Shown: one piece after another, positions 24,472-32,628 of the stretch
How positions within the stretch are numbered: the first letter of the stretch is position 1
How the letters are laid out: the number at the start of each line of letters is the position of its first letter
NCBI GenBank assembly: GCA_937975585.1
Contig: CALJUC010000290.1
Coordinates: 1 to 45,212 of the forward strand
Source: an uncultured Moraxella sp.
GTDB lineage: Bacteria > Pseudomonadota > Gammaproteobacteria > Pseudomonadales > Moraxellaceae
Length of the DNA: 45,212 bases
Reading direction: 5' to 3'
The notes under the pieces: model-generated
The model's database searches: none
What the model saw: the letters and a program-made list of their open reading frames with translations, nothing else
Told to the model about the DNA's origin: nothing
Position numbers and translations under genes: made by a program

Positions 24472-25545
24472 TTATTTAGCAGATTTTGCCGGTGTAGTGT
24501 CTACGTTAATAGCATTACGTAGTAAACTATCGGGAATCGTCACCCCCTGTAATGCCGCATGTTTTGGGCTAACAAATAAAGTAAGCTTATTCATTACTTG
24601 CGGGGGCACTTGAGTTACCGGTTTTCCATCAAGAATTTGTGCAACCATTTTTCCGGTGGTGCGCCCAAATTCATAATCATTTACGCCTAACGCCGCTGTT
24701 GCACCACGACGAACACTGAATTCATCCGATGCAATAATAGGTAATTTTGCTGTATTAGCTGTTTTTACCATTGATTCAAAGGCAGAGGCAACATTATTGT
24801 CCATTGATGTATAAATTAATTGTGCTTTACCCTCGAGGCTATTAGTCGCCATCGCAATATCAGTCGGACGATTGGCTGGCATGTCTACCAAGGTCATACC
24901 GCGTTTTGGCAAATCTGCTTTTAGATTATCACGTACTGAAACCGAGTTCATCTCACCTGGGCTATAGACATAACCTAAGGCCTTAGCGTTAGGGATGAGT
25001 TGCTGTATCATGTCTAACTGTGGTCCAAGTGGTAATTGGGTCGACAATCCTGTGATATTGGCTTGAATCGGTCGGTTTTTGCTATCAATCAACTTGGCAG
25101 TCACAGGGTCAGACACGGCAGTGTAGACGATGGGAATATCTTTGGTTGCGACGGCGATCGATTGGGCAGATGGTGTAGAGATGGCGACAATCGCGTCAGG
25201 TCTATCTGCAACGAATTGCTTCGAGATTTGCCCCACCGTAGCTGTGCTACCTTGGGCCGATTGGAAATTGACTTTTAGGTTTGAGCCTTGTTGGTAGCCT
25301 TCAGCGGCCAGCTCATCAATGACACCTTGACGAATGGCATCCAGTGAGGGATGCTCAACGATAGCAGTGATAGCAACCGATTTGCTAGGTTTGTTGGTAG
25401 TATTAGGTACGATGGTGCTAAGTGGCTCGCTGCCGGTAAGGTTGGTTCTTTGCTCGGGTCTTTGTTCGGATTGGGAGCAACCTGCCAAGCTTAATGTACT
25501 AATTAAAGTGCCTACTATTGCACGATGAAGAGTTGCAAATGCCAT
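24472..25545 (-). CDS. ABC transporter substrate-binding lipoprotein 3 (TrpX-like, COG2984)
   Basis: Third paralogue of the binding-protein family at this locus. Lipobox LAGC is at about residues 20-23, followed by a Gln/Arg/Thr-rich linker. The core shows ITAIVEHPSLDAIRQG, FQSAQGS, ISTPSAQ, YVYSPGEMNS, YTSMDNNV and RGATAALG. It is more divergent than copies 1 and 2 are from each other. It is transcriptionally separate, with its own AAGGA ribosome-binding site and a terminator at its 3' side, and has no permease or ATPase of its own nearby. It may deliver a related ligand to the same permease. Confidence 0.9.
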   Translation of the reverse strand: MAFATLHRAIVGTLISTLSLAGCSQSEQRPEQRTNLTGSEPLSTIVPNTTNKPSKSVAITAIVEHPSLDAIRQGVIDELAAEGYQQGSNLKVNFQSAQGSTATVGQISKQFVADRPDAIVAISTPSAQSIAVATKDIPIVYTAVSDPVTAKLIDSKNRPIQANITGLSTQLPLGPQLDMIQQLIPNAKALGYVYSPGEMNSVSVRDNLKADLPKRGMTLVDMPANRPTDIAMATNSLEGKAQLIYTSMDNNVASAFESMVKTANTAKLPIIASDEFSVRRGATAALGVNDYEFGRTTGKMVAQILDGKPVTQVPPQVMNKLTLFVSPKHAALQGVTIPDSLLRNAINVDTTPAKSAK

Positions 25546-25880
25546 TATTTTTCCTTATCACGACGCTAGTTTAGCGAGTTGTTTCAATGTACTAGTTTAA
25601 TGGTGTAAATATAACATAAAATTTGGTATTTGAAAAATTTTGGCTATAAATTAATTTGACTGCTTGGTTTTTTGACAATGATTTAATTGAGATAAGCAGA
25701 AAAACCCTTTAATAATGTAAGTAAATGTTATAATAACAACAAAAGTATCAATATTTGACATGTTTTTCATTAAATTGTCACAATTTAATGCTATTAAACC
25801 TTCATGATCTCTTATACAATGGCTCTTGTAAGAAAGATATCTTACGTACTTTTAACATGCTTAACCTAAGGAGAATGGTT
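25546..25880. other. AT-rich intergenic region upstream of third binding protein and small gene
   Basis: It holds the divergent promoters of the minus-strand binding protein and the plus-strand 52-residue gene. An extended -10 is at 25726-25734. A short hairpin GTAAGA/TCTTAC lies at about 25828-25845, in the leader of the small gene. No other gene is evident; a longer in-frame reading beginning at 25755 has no ribosome-binding site. Confidence 0.45.
25726..25734 (+). promoter_or_regulatory. Extended -10 promoter candidate for the 52-residue gene
   Basis: TGTTATAAT combines TG, one spacer base and a perfect TATAAT. No convincing -35 hexamer is present. It would give a leader of about 140 nt before the ATG at 25881. 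Confidence 0.45.
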
Positions 25881-26039
25881 ATGAGTTCATCAAGCATGAT
25901 GACGGGCGTGTTGGTCGTGGGTTCGATTAATCCAGCGTTGGATCTTCCGCATTTGGGTCAATACATTACTGAACCGGCAACCAAACGTGAACCCAAGCAA
26001 ACGATACCCGTTCGTATCGCAGTCAAAAAACACAAATAA
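25881..26039 (+). CDS. Small basic protein of 52 residues, unknown
   Basis: I do not recognise this product. It begins MSSSSMMTGVLVVG and ends in a basic segment (RIAVKKHK), with a Pro-rich middle. The mildly hydrophobic stretch GVLVVGSINPAL is too short for a clear membrane helix. It has the hallmarks of a real gene: AAGGAG seven bases before the ATG, an upstream extended -10 and a strong terminator 22 bases downstream. An ATG at 25875 is only one base from the ribosome-binding site and is less likely. The transcript could alternatively act as a small RNA. Confidence 0.6.
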   Translation: MSSSSMMTGVLVVGSINPALDLPHLGQYITEPATKREPKQTIPVRIAVKKHK

Positions 26040-26060
26040 TTTATTTGTATTGACTGAAAG

Positions 26061-26098
26061 AAAAACCGCTTAACCAATTAAGGTTAAGCGGTTTTTTT
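26061..26098 (+). terminator. Bidirectional terminator between small gene and metG
   Basis: Perfect stem AAAACCGCTTAACC/GGTTAAGCGGTTTT with a 6-base loop and a T-run. It sits between convergent genes. Confidence 0.93.
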
Positions 26099-26124
26099 TA
26101 ATAGCTGTTAATCTGGATTACCGA

Positions 26125-28236
26125 TTAAGCCAATTTATCACCCACATTGGCTTGTTCAGGTAAGGTAATGACGGTCAAGCCAGTTTTTGGCTCACCCGCT
26201 GATAAAATCATACCTTCAGATAGACCAAATTTCATCTTACGTGGGGCAAGGTTGGTCACACAAATCACCTTTTTGCCCAAGAGCTGCTCTGGCTCATAAA
26301 ATGCGCGGATGCCGCTAAACACATTGCGAGTCTTAACGTTACCCTGGCTATCTGTTTCGCCCACATCTAGGGTAAATTGTAGTAACTTATCCGCACCTTC
26401 AACGTAATTACATTCCAACACTTTGGCCACGGTCATTTCTACTTTTGCAAAGTCATCAATTGTGATGAAGTCATCGCCTGATTGGCTAGCAAGTTTGTCA
26501 GTCGCTTTATCGGCTTGTTTACCTTTGGCTGGCTTGGCATCAGTCGGTACGTCTGGTTGTTTGGTTAAGTCTTCTTTTGAGCCGTCAACCATCGCGTCGA
26601 TTTGGGCTTTTTCCACACGTTGCATCAGTGGGGTAAAGGCATTGATGGTGTGACCCAATAACAACTCATGGCGGCTCGCGAAGTCTAAGCTATCGATGTT
26701 TAAGAAGATACGCGCTTTTTCACTCAAAGTCGGTAACACAGGGGCTAAATACACCATCAACTGACGGAAGATATTGAGCGCGACAGTGCACACATCTTGG
26801 ACTTCGGCTTGTTTGCCTTCTTCCTTGTTCAGTGCCCACGGTTTTTTCTCATCAATGTAAACATTGGCGCGGTCGGCACAGGCCATAATCAGCTTCATGG
26901 CTTTGCTAAATTCACGCGCTTCATAAGCAGCGGCAATCTCGTCACCGGCATCAATGATGTCTTGTACCAGCTGGGTTTCGCTGATATGTGTCGCAAGTTT
27001 GCTGCCGTGGTTTTTGTGGATAAAACCAGCGCAACGACTTGCGATATTGACCACTTTACCGACCATGTCCGAGTTGACCTTTTGCATAAAGTCTTCTAAG
27101 TCAAGGTTAATATCTTCCACACTGGCAGACAATTTGCTTGCAAAGTAATAGCGTAGGTACTCAGGGTTTAGATGCTGTAGATACGTTTCGGCCTTGATAA
27201 AGGTACCGCGTGATTTACTCATCTTTTCGCCATTGACCATCAAGAAGCCGTGGGCGTTGATAGCCGTTGGGGTGCGATAGCCCGCGCCTTGTAGCATGGC
27301 TGGCCAGAATAGCGCATGGAAGTAGACGATATCTTTACCGATGAAATGATACACTTCAGTGTTGTGATGATTGTCTTTGTCCCAGTATTCATCGAAGTTT
27401 AGGCCAAGTTGTGCGCCTTTTTGGTCACACAGGTTTTTGAAGCTCGCCATATAGCCCACAGGCGCATCTAGCCACACATAAAAATATTTGTCCGGCTCGC
27501 CAGCTGGGGTATTCGGAATTTTGAAGCCAAAATAAGGCGCATCACGACTGATATCCCAATTGGCCAATCCGCTATCAAACCATTCTTGTAGCTTGTTGGC
27601 GATGGAACTTTGTAGACGGCCGTCTTCACGCGTCCATTGTTGCAAGAATTCGCTAAAATTCGGCAAGTTAAAGAAGTAGTGTAGCGAGGTTTTTAAAATC
27701 GGCGTCGTGCCTGACAAAGTCGAGTAGGGATTTAGTAGTTCGGTGGCGTTATAGGTAGTACCACACACTTCACAGTTGTCACCGTATTGGTCTTTGGCAT
27801 GACACTTTGGACATTCACCTTTGACAAACCGGTCTGCCAGAAATAAGCCTTTTTCTGGATCAAACAGCTGCTCAACTTCTTTGGTTGAGATATGGCCATT
27901 TTCATATAGACGGGTATAAATTTGGGTGGCAAAAAATGCATTTTCAGGACTATGAGTGGTGTAGTAATTATCATAGCCAATCAAAAATCCAGCAAAGTCC
28001 TTTTCATGTGATGCTTTGATATCAGCAATGAATTTTTCTGGACTAACACCTGATTCTTCAGCTTTCATCATAATAGCGGTACCATGCGCATCATCAGCAC
28101 AGACATAGGTAACTTGATGACCTAAGGCCTTCATGGCGCGAACCCAAATATCGGTTTGGATATGTTCAAGCAAATGACCAAGGTGAATAAAGCCATTGGC
28201 ATAAGGTAAAGCACTGGTTACTAAAATTTTTCTCAC
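26125..28236 (-). CDS. metG: Methionyl-tRNA synthetase
   Basis: Class I aminoacyl-tRNA synthetase charging tRNA-Met. The HIGH-like motif is YANGFIHLGHLLEH near the N-terminus. The zinc knuckle CPKCHAKDQYGDNCEVCG (parts) is at about 145-162, the KMSKS motif is in GEKMSKSRGTF, and the anticodon-binding helical domain follows. A Lys/Ala/Asp linker (about 560-595) leads to the C-terminal EMAP/Trbp111 dimerisation domain starting ITIDDFAKVEMTVAKVLEC. Length 703 is typical for the dimeric two-zinc-knuckle form. It is divergent from apbC, a conserved gammaproteobacterial arrangement. Confidence 0.97.
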   Translation of the reverse strand: MRKILVTSALPYANGFIHLGHLLEHIQTDIWVRAMKALGHQVTYVCADDAHGTAIMMKAEESGVSPEKFIADIKASHEKDFAGFLIGYDNYYTTHSPENAFFATQIYTRLYENGHISTKEVEQLFDPEKGLFLADRFVKGECPKCHAKDQYGDNCEVCGTTYNATELLNPYSTLSGTTPILKTSLHYFFNLPNFSEFLQQWTREDGRLQSSIANKLQEWFDSGLANWDISRDAPYFGFKIPNTPAGEPDKYFYVWLDAPVGYMASFKNLCDQKGAQLGLNFDEYWDKDNHHNTEVYHFIGKDIVYFHALFWPAMLQGAGYRTPTAINAHGFLMVNGEKMSKSRGTFIKAETYLQHLNPEYLRYYFASKLSASVEDINLDLEDFMQKVNSDMVGKVVNIASRCAGFIHKNHGSKLATHISETQLVQDIIDAGDEIAAAYEAREFSKAMKLIMACADRANVYIDEKKPWALNKEEGKQAEVQDVCTVALNIFRQLMVYLAPVLPTLSEKARIFLNIDSLDFASRHELLLGHTINAFTPLMQRVEKAQIDAMVDGSKEDLTKQPDVPTDAKPAKGKQADKATDKLASQSGDDFITIDDFAKVEMTVAKVLECNYVEGADKLLQFTLDVGETDSQGNVKTRNVFSGIRAFYEPEQLLGKKVICVTNLAPRKMKFGLSEGMILSAGEPKTGLTVITLPEQANVGDKLA

Positions 28237-28411
28237 AACTCACCTATCATTATTGATTAAAAATGGTTAACGCAGCATCTGCATTTGCTTGGCTATGATA
28301 CCGTAAAATGGCGATTTTCGCACGGTGTGATTGCAGTTGAATGGATAAAGCTTATCGGATAGCTTTTATTATGGGTTATGGCGTGGGTGGTTCGTTATTG
28401 GGACGGTTATT

Positions 28412-28420
28412 TGTTACAAT
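28412..28420 (+). promoter_or_regulatory. Extended -10 promoter of apbC
   Basis: TGTTACAAT contains TG, one base and TACAAT; the -35 candidate TCGTTA at 28392-28397 is weak (3/6, 17-bp spacing). Predicted start is near 28427, 30 nt before the ATG. Confidence 0.5.
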
Positions 28421-28456
28421 AGTAGCTATCATATTTTGAACGGTAAAGAGCCAAGC

Positions 28457-29674
28457 ATGTTTAACTTCTTAAAAAATAAAACGGTGATTGATGAGCAGGC
28501 GATTCACCAAGTCCTACAAACCTATCGAGTCGCTGACAAACCGATTGGTGAACTGATTAGCCAACAACAACTACAAGGTAATGTGCTAAACCTTACGTTA
28601 CGCTTGCCACATGATAGTAATCCAGAACAAATTCACCATGAACTAAGCCAACAGCTACATCTGTTAGGGGTGCGTGAAGTCAATATGAACGTTACAATGA
28701 TGAACAAAGCTACGGCCGCACCGCCCAAGCAAACGGATACTTTAAAGGGTAGTGGTCATACCTTGCCCAAAGCTGTGCCACAAACCACCGATGCCATGGC
28801 AAAACCGTCTGCACAAGCACACACCACCGAAACGGACGAGCCACCGATTACCAAAAAAGCCCCAAGCCAAAGTGACTTAACTCCCCATCCTCGTATCAAA
28901 CATATCATCGTGGTCGCATCAGGTAAAGGCGGTGTCGGTAAATCAACCACCACTGTCAATATTGCCTTGGCATTGCAAAAACTTGGTAATCGTGTCGGTG
29001 TATTGGATGCTGATATCTATGGCCCATCAATGCCCGCCATGCTTGGGGTAGCGGGCGTGCAGCCACAACTGGAAAATGAACAATTCGTGCCGATTGACGC
29101 GCAAGGTATGCCAATGCTATCGATTGGTAGTCTACTGGCTGATGATAACACGCCAGTGGCATGGCGCGGCTCAAAAGCCACAGGCGCATTAATGCAGTTA
29201 TATAACCAAACCAATTGGCCAAACTTGGACTACTTGGTGATTGATATGCCACCGGGTACGGGCGATATCCAACTCACCTTGGCGCAGCGTATTCCGGTAA
29301 CTGGTGCGGTGATTGTCACCACACCGCAGCATATCGCGTTATTGGATGCGCAAAAAGGCATTGAGCTATTTAATAAGACCAACATTCCTGTGATTGGTGT
29401 GGTGGAAAATATGGCGCTACACACTTGTAGCAACTGTGGTCATACCGAGGCGATTTTTGGTGAAGGCGGTGGTGAGGAAATTGCTGAGCGTTATCGTGTA
29501 CCGCTATTGGGTCAATTGCCACTTGCCAAGGGTATCCGCGAGCAAGCGGATAAGGGACAGCCAAGTGTATTAGCGAATGATGCGTATGCCGAATACTATA
29601 TCAACATCGCTAAAAATATCGAAACCAATATTGGAAAATTTGCGAAAGCAACCGATAGCAAACGGATTTTCTGA
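28457..29674 (+). CDS. apbC: Iron-sulfur cluster carrier protein ApbC/Mrp
   Basis: P-loop ATPase of the Mrp/NBP35 family that carries Fe-S clusters to apo-proteins. An N-terminal MIP18-like domain (about 1-90) is followed by a Pro/Thr/Lys-rich linker. The nucleotide-binding domain then has the deviant Walker A SGKGGVGKSTTTVN, DADIYGPSMP, DYLVIDMPPGTGD and the cluster-binding CSNCG near residue 335. The ATG at 28457 gives the usual N-terminus; an upstream in-frame TTG at 28436 lies within a few bases of the predicted transcription start and is unlikely. Length 405 is within family range. Confidence 0.94.
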   Translation: MFNFLKNKTVIDEQAIHQVLQTYRVADKPIGELISQQQLQGNVLNLTLRLPHDSNPEQIHHELSQQLHLLGVREVNMNVTMMNKATAAPPKQTDTLKGSGHTLPKAVPQTTDAMAKPSAQAHTTETDEPPITKKAPSQSDLTPHPRIKHIIVVASGKGGVGKSTTTVNIALALQKLGNRVGVLDADIYGPSMPAMLGVAGVQPQLENEQFVPIDAQGMPMLSIGSLLADDNTPVAWRGSKATGALMQLYNQTNWPNLDYLVIDMPPGTGDIQLTLAQRIPVTGAVIVTTPQHIALLDAQKGIELFNKTNIPVIGVVENMALHTCSNCGHTEAIFGEGGGEEIAERYRVPLLGQLPLAKGIREQADKGQPSVLANDAYAEYYINIAKNIETNIGKFAKATDSKRIF

Positions 29675-29688
29675 TTGTCCTTATAAAT

Positions 29689-29723
29689 AAAAAGCCTGAT
29701 TTCACTATGCAATCAGGCTTTTT
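29689..29723 (+). terminator. Intrinsic terminator of apbC
   Basis: Perfect stem AAAAAGCCTGATT/AATCAGGCTTTTT with a 9-base loop, starting 15 bases after the apbC stop. Symmetric tracts allow it to serve the convergent minus-strand gene too. Confidence 0.92.
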
Positions 29724-29739
29724 GCTGAATATTTTTCTT

Positions 29740-29770
29740 TTATAAAAGCTGTATTTATAAAAGCTGTATT
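29740..29770. repeat. Tandem repeat of a 15-bp unit, two copies
   Basis: TTATAAAAGCTGTAT occurs twice head to tail, the second copy running into the stop of the minus-strand 95-residue gene. This is probably a local slippage duplication. Confidence 0.6.
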
Positions 29771-30056
29771 AATCAGGCATTTTCATGGTGTTATTGGTGT
29801 CGGTGCTGATACCATAAAAGAACACACCGGTTGCCACTAAGCTAGCTACCCCTATAAAGGCGATATCAAAGTTTGGCTTTCCCATCACCCAAAAATTAAT
29901 TACACTAAATACCACCAGTGAGGCGACAAAAAATGCGCCTGTGTATAGCCAAAGTTTGTCTTTTGGCACATCTTGCTTGTTATAGCCAAAATGGCGAATG
30001 CTAAAGCCGCTGACATACGAAATAAAGCCTAATACCAACCACGCAAATAAATTCAT
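29769..30056 (-). CDS. Small membrane protein of 95 residues, unknown
   Basis: I cannot assign a family. Three hydrophobic helices are visible: LFAWLVLGFISYVSGF at the N-terminus, LWLYTGAFFVASLVVFSVINFWV, and IAFIGVASLVATGVFFYGI. A charged loop NKQDVPKDK lies between the first two. It is 52 bp downstream of a lipoprotein gene on the same strand and may share its transcript. Length and composition suggest an inner-membrane protein. Confidence 0.65.
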   Translation of the reverse strand: MNLFAWLVLGFISYVSGFSIRHFGYNKQDVPKDKLWLYTGAFFVASLVVFSVINFWVMGKPNFDIAFIGVASLVATGVFFYGISTDTNNTMKMPD

Positions 30057-30108
30057 TGTTGCTCCCTAACCATACTTAGTAAGTAATTACCTTCAACAAT
30101 CGCGCTGA

Positions 30109-30621
30109 TTAAACTGCTTTGCTACCGGTACAAGATACTTTATACACGGTATTACTCGCTTTATAGATATAACCCAAATAAGGGCTATCGTATTGCGGGT
30201 TTAGGCTGGCAAAGCTATCGGTGATTTTGGCCAAGACAAACACGCGGTCAGGACGCGCAATGACTTTTTCTAAGAACTTACTTTCACCGGCTTTGATATC
30301 AAAATATTTACCAATTTCAGGGTTGTCATTCGCAAGCACTTGCATGGGCGTTGGGGTATCCCAGTCTTTGCTTGGGTCATTATACTGGCGCATTTGCATG
30401 CTGTAGTTGTCGCCATGTTTGCTGATTTTGATTTGTGCCGGCTCGGTATGGCTCACTGTGTAACAGCCGGTCAGCGTATCTTGCGCTTCAGCAGCCGAGC
30501 TTTGGGCTGAACTTTGACCTTGGGCATCCGATGACTGGGTGGTCGGTGTCTTTTGGCAGGCAGTTATTGAAGTCAGTAATAAAAGTGGGCAAAGTAGGGT
30601 AGCAAAACGGGCAATCATCAT
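30109..30621 (-). CDS. Predicted lipoprotein, unknown function
   Basis: The signal peptide MMIARFATLLCPLLLLTSITAC ends in a lipobox (ITAC), giving a lipidated Cys at about residue 22. A Ser/Gln/Ala-rich linker of about 25 residues follows. The mature domain starts at GCYTVSHTEPAQIKISKHG, is probably beta-rich, contains one Cys near each end (GCY and VSCTG) that could form a disulfide, and has no motif I recognise. The second residue after the lipid Cys is Gln then Lys, with no Asp retention signal, so the outer membrane is likely. Confidence 0.75.
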   Translation of the reverse strand: MMIARFATLLCPLLLLTSITACQKTPTTQSSDAQGQSSAQSSAAEAQDTLTGCYTVSHTEPAQIKISKHGDNYSMQMRQYNDPSKDWDTPTPMQVLANDNPEIGKYFDIKAGESKFLEKVIARPDRVFVLAKITDSFASLNPQYDSPYLGYIYKASNTVYKVSCTGSKAV

Positions 30622-30712
30622 GGGTGCTCATCATCATGCAAAAAGTGTTATGCTAATCTGATTTGGCCAAACTCACAACCTTTTTTATATGGTGTTTACC
30701 GATTAAATTTTT

Positions 30713-30718
30713 TATAAT
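30713..30718 (+). promoter_or_regulatory. Candidate -10 element of the rnhA-dnaQ fusion gene
   Basis: Perfect TATAAT about 67 bp before the proposed ATG; the -35 region is poor. Predicted start is near 30725. Confidence 0.38.
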
Positions 30719-30785
30719 GGCAAGATTGTTTAGCACTTTTTATCGTCATTAATGGGATACGCAGATTTTGCAATCAACCAATTCA

Positions 30786-32450
30786 ATGTCCGCCCACGCA
30801 CTACAGCCGTTGGCCAACCGAGTACTGGCGTATAGTGATGGCGCGTGCCGCGGAAATGGTGTGGCCGACAATGCCAAAGGGGGCTTTGGTACGGTTATTG
30901 TGCTACCGACCGGTGAGCAAATCGACATTTGTGGTGGCGAGCCTGCAACCACCAATAACCGTATGGAGTTGCTAGGTGCGATATCCGCGCTTGAACACAG
31001 CCCGAAAGAGATACCGATTCAAATTTGGTCAGATTCTAGCTATGTCATCAAAGGCATTACCGAATGGATTGACGGTTGGAAACGTAAAAACTGGAAAAAT
31101 GTCAAAAACGTGGATTTGTGGCAGCGCCTAGACCAAGCTACGCGCGGTCGTATTATTGATTGGCAGTGGGTCAAAGGCCATGCCGGACACGATGGCAATG
31201 AGTACGCTGACAAGTTGGCCAATCGCGGTATTGATAATTTACCCACGCCGTTCGTCAAACAACAAGTCCGATCGGCAAAAGCGACGAATACGGATGACAT
31301 CGGTAAAAAAAAATTCAATCAGCCGACCTATAATGCCAACGAACCATTGGATAACGCTGCACCAGTAACGGATACGACCTTGCTTATGTCAAATCAAACT
31401 GATTATCCCGACCATGCTATGAATCAAGATTACGATGGTTATCCTGACTATGATACTTATGGCGACGACAATATGGGTAATGACTGGATACTTGATGCCT
31501 TAGACAGTGACGATACTACTGGGTTTGGCGTTGGACAGTCTGCTACTGAGTCATCTATGGCGACACAGACCAACGCGGCATCAGAAAATGGCGCATCGAT
31601 TTTTGCCAATTTTACCAACGCGCAAGGGCAGTTTGTGGCGCAAGATGAGCAGCTTATTGCCAAACGCCCCAGCTTTGATGGCAATACCACACAGCCCAAT
31701 ATCACGTTTGTGCCATTATTACCGATTGCCAAGCACCAAGGCGCATCCAACCGCCAATTGATTTTGGATACTGAAACCACCGGCTTTGATGCACAAAATG
31801 GTGACCGTATTATTGAAGTCGGTATCGTTGAGCTGATTAATCGCCGTTTTACCGGTGAAAAGCTACACGTCTATATCAATCCACATAAACAGATGGACGA
31901 AGAGGTCATTCGAGTTCACGGTATCCATAATGCGTTTTTGGATGGGATGCCGACCTTTGACCAAATTGGTCATACGCTGTATGGCTTTTTGCAAGGCGCG
32001 GAATTAATTGCACACAATGCCAACTTCGATATGAACTTTTTGCAAGCCGAATTTGGACGATTGGGTTTGCCAGATATTCACCAACAGGTTACAGTCACCG
32101 ATAGCTTGGCGATTGCCAAACAGTTATATGCCGGTCAGCGTAATACCTTGGATGCCTTGGTCAAGCGCTTAAATGTTGGTAAGCAAGACCGTACGTTCCA
32201 CGGCGCATTACTGGATGCTGAGATTTTAGCCGAAGTGTATCTTGCCATGACCGGTGGGCAGGTAGCCCTAGCCATTGACGATGTGGTCGGTGGTGGGATA
32301 AGCGGTGCCGGTGAACACCAACGCTTTAACATTGCGGTGCCACGCGTGCATGCAAGTGCGCAAGATGAGCAAGCCCATTTGGATTGGTTGCAAGCATTAG
32401 CAGGCAAACATCCACAATTGGCCACAAATTGGGGTTTAACCGCACAATAA
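30786..32450 (+). CDS. RNase HI fused to DNA polymerase III epsilon (DnaQ) exonuclease
   Basis: One reading frame encodes two enzymes. Residues about 13-150 are RNase HI, which cuts RNA in RNA-DNA hybrids, with Asp18 (YSDGACRGNG), Glu61 (NNRMELLGA), Asp83 (WSDSSYVIKGI), His132 and Asp142 in the family spacing. Residues about 322-500 are the proofreading exonuclease with LDTETTGF (Asp328, Glu330), HNANFDMNF (Asp415) and HGALLDAEI (His472, Asp477). After it, GGQVALAI resembles the beta-clamp motif of epsilon, followed by an alpha-binding tail. The 160-residue linker is acidic and low-complexity (Asp, Tyr, Asn). rnhA and dnaQ are separate neighbouring genes in E. coli. A TTG at 30768 is an alternative start. 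Confidence 0.92.
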   Translation: MSAHALQPLANRVLAYSDGACRGNGVADNAKGGFGTVIVLPTGEQIDICGGEPATTNNRMELLGAISALEHSPKEIPIQIWSDSSYVIKGITEWIDGWKRKNWKNVKNVDLWQRLDQATRGRIIDWQWVKGHAGHDGNEYADKLANRGIDNLPTPFVKQQVRSAKATNTDDIGKKKFNQPTYNANEPLDNAAPVTDTTLLMSNQTDYPDHAMNQDYDGYPDYDTYGDDNMGNDWILDALDSDDTTGFGVGQSATESSMATQTNAASENGASIFANFTNAQGQFVAQDEQLIAKRPSFDGNTTQPNITFVPLLPIAKHQGASNRQLILDTETTGFDAQNGDRIIEVGIVELINRRFTGEKLHVYINPHKQMDEEVIRVHGIHNAFLDGMPTFDQIGHTLYGFLQGAELIAHNANFDMNFLQAEFGRLGLPDIHQQVTVTDSLAIAKQLYAGQRNTLDALVKRLNVGKQDRTFHGALLDAEILAEVYLAMTGGQVALAIDDVVGGGISGAGEHQRFNIAVPRVHASAQDEQAHLDWLQALAGKHPQLATNWGLTAQ

Positions 32451-32628
32451 CGTCTAAGATAGCTATCAAAGCCAATAGACAGGCAACGAATAGCACTTTA
32501 CAATAGCAAAGGCAGGTCTACAACGCTACTTGATAGCACGAGCCTTTAACAGTCAGTATGTGGGACTTACAATACTGGCGAAACAATACGCAGCGAACGC
32601 ACAATAATAACCTTGGGATACTGAGCGC

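Noticed and set aside
30768..30785. TTG start adding six residues to the RNase HI-DnaQ protein
   Set aside because: Neither start has a good ribosome-binding site; the ATG at 30786 is taken as the default, although the TTG cannot be excluded.
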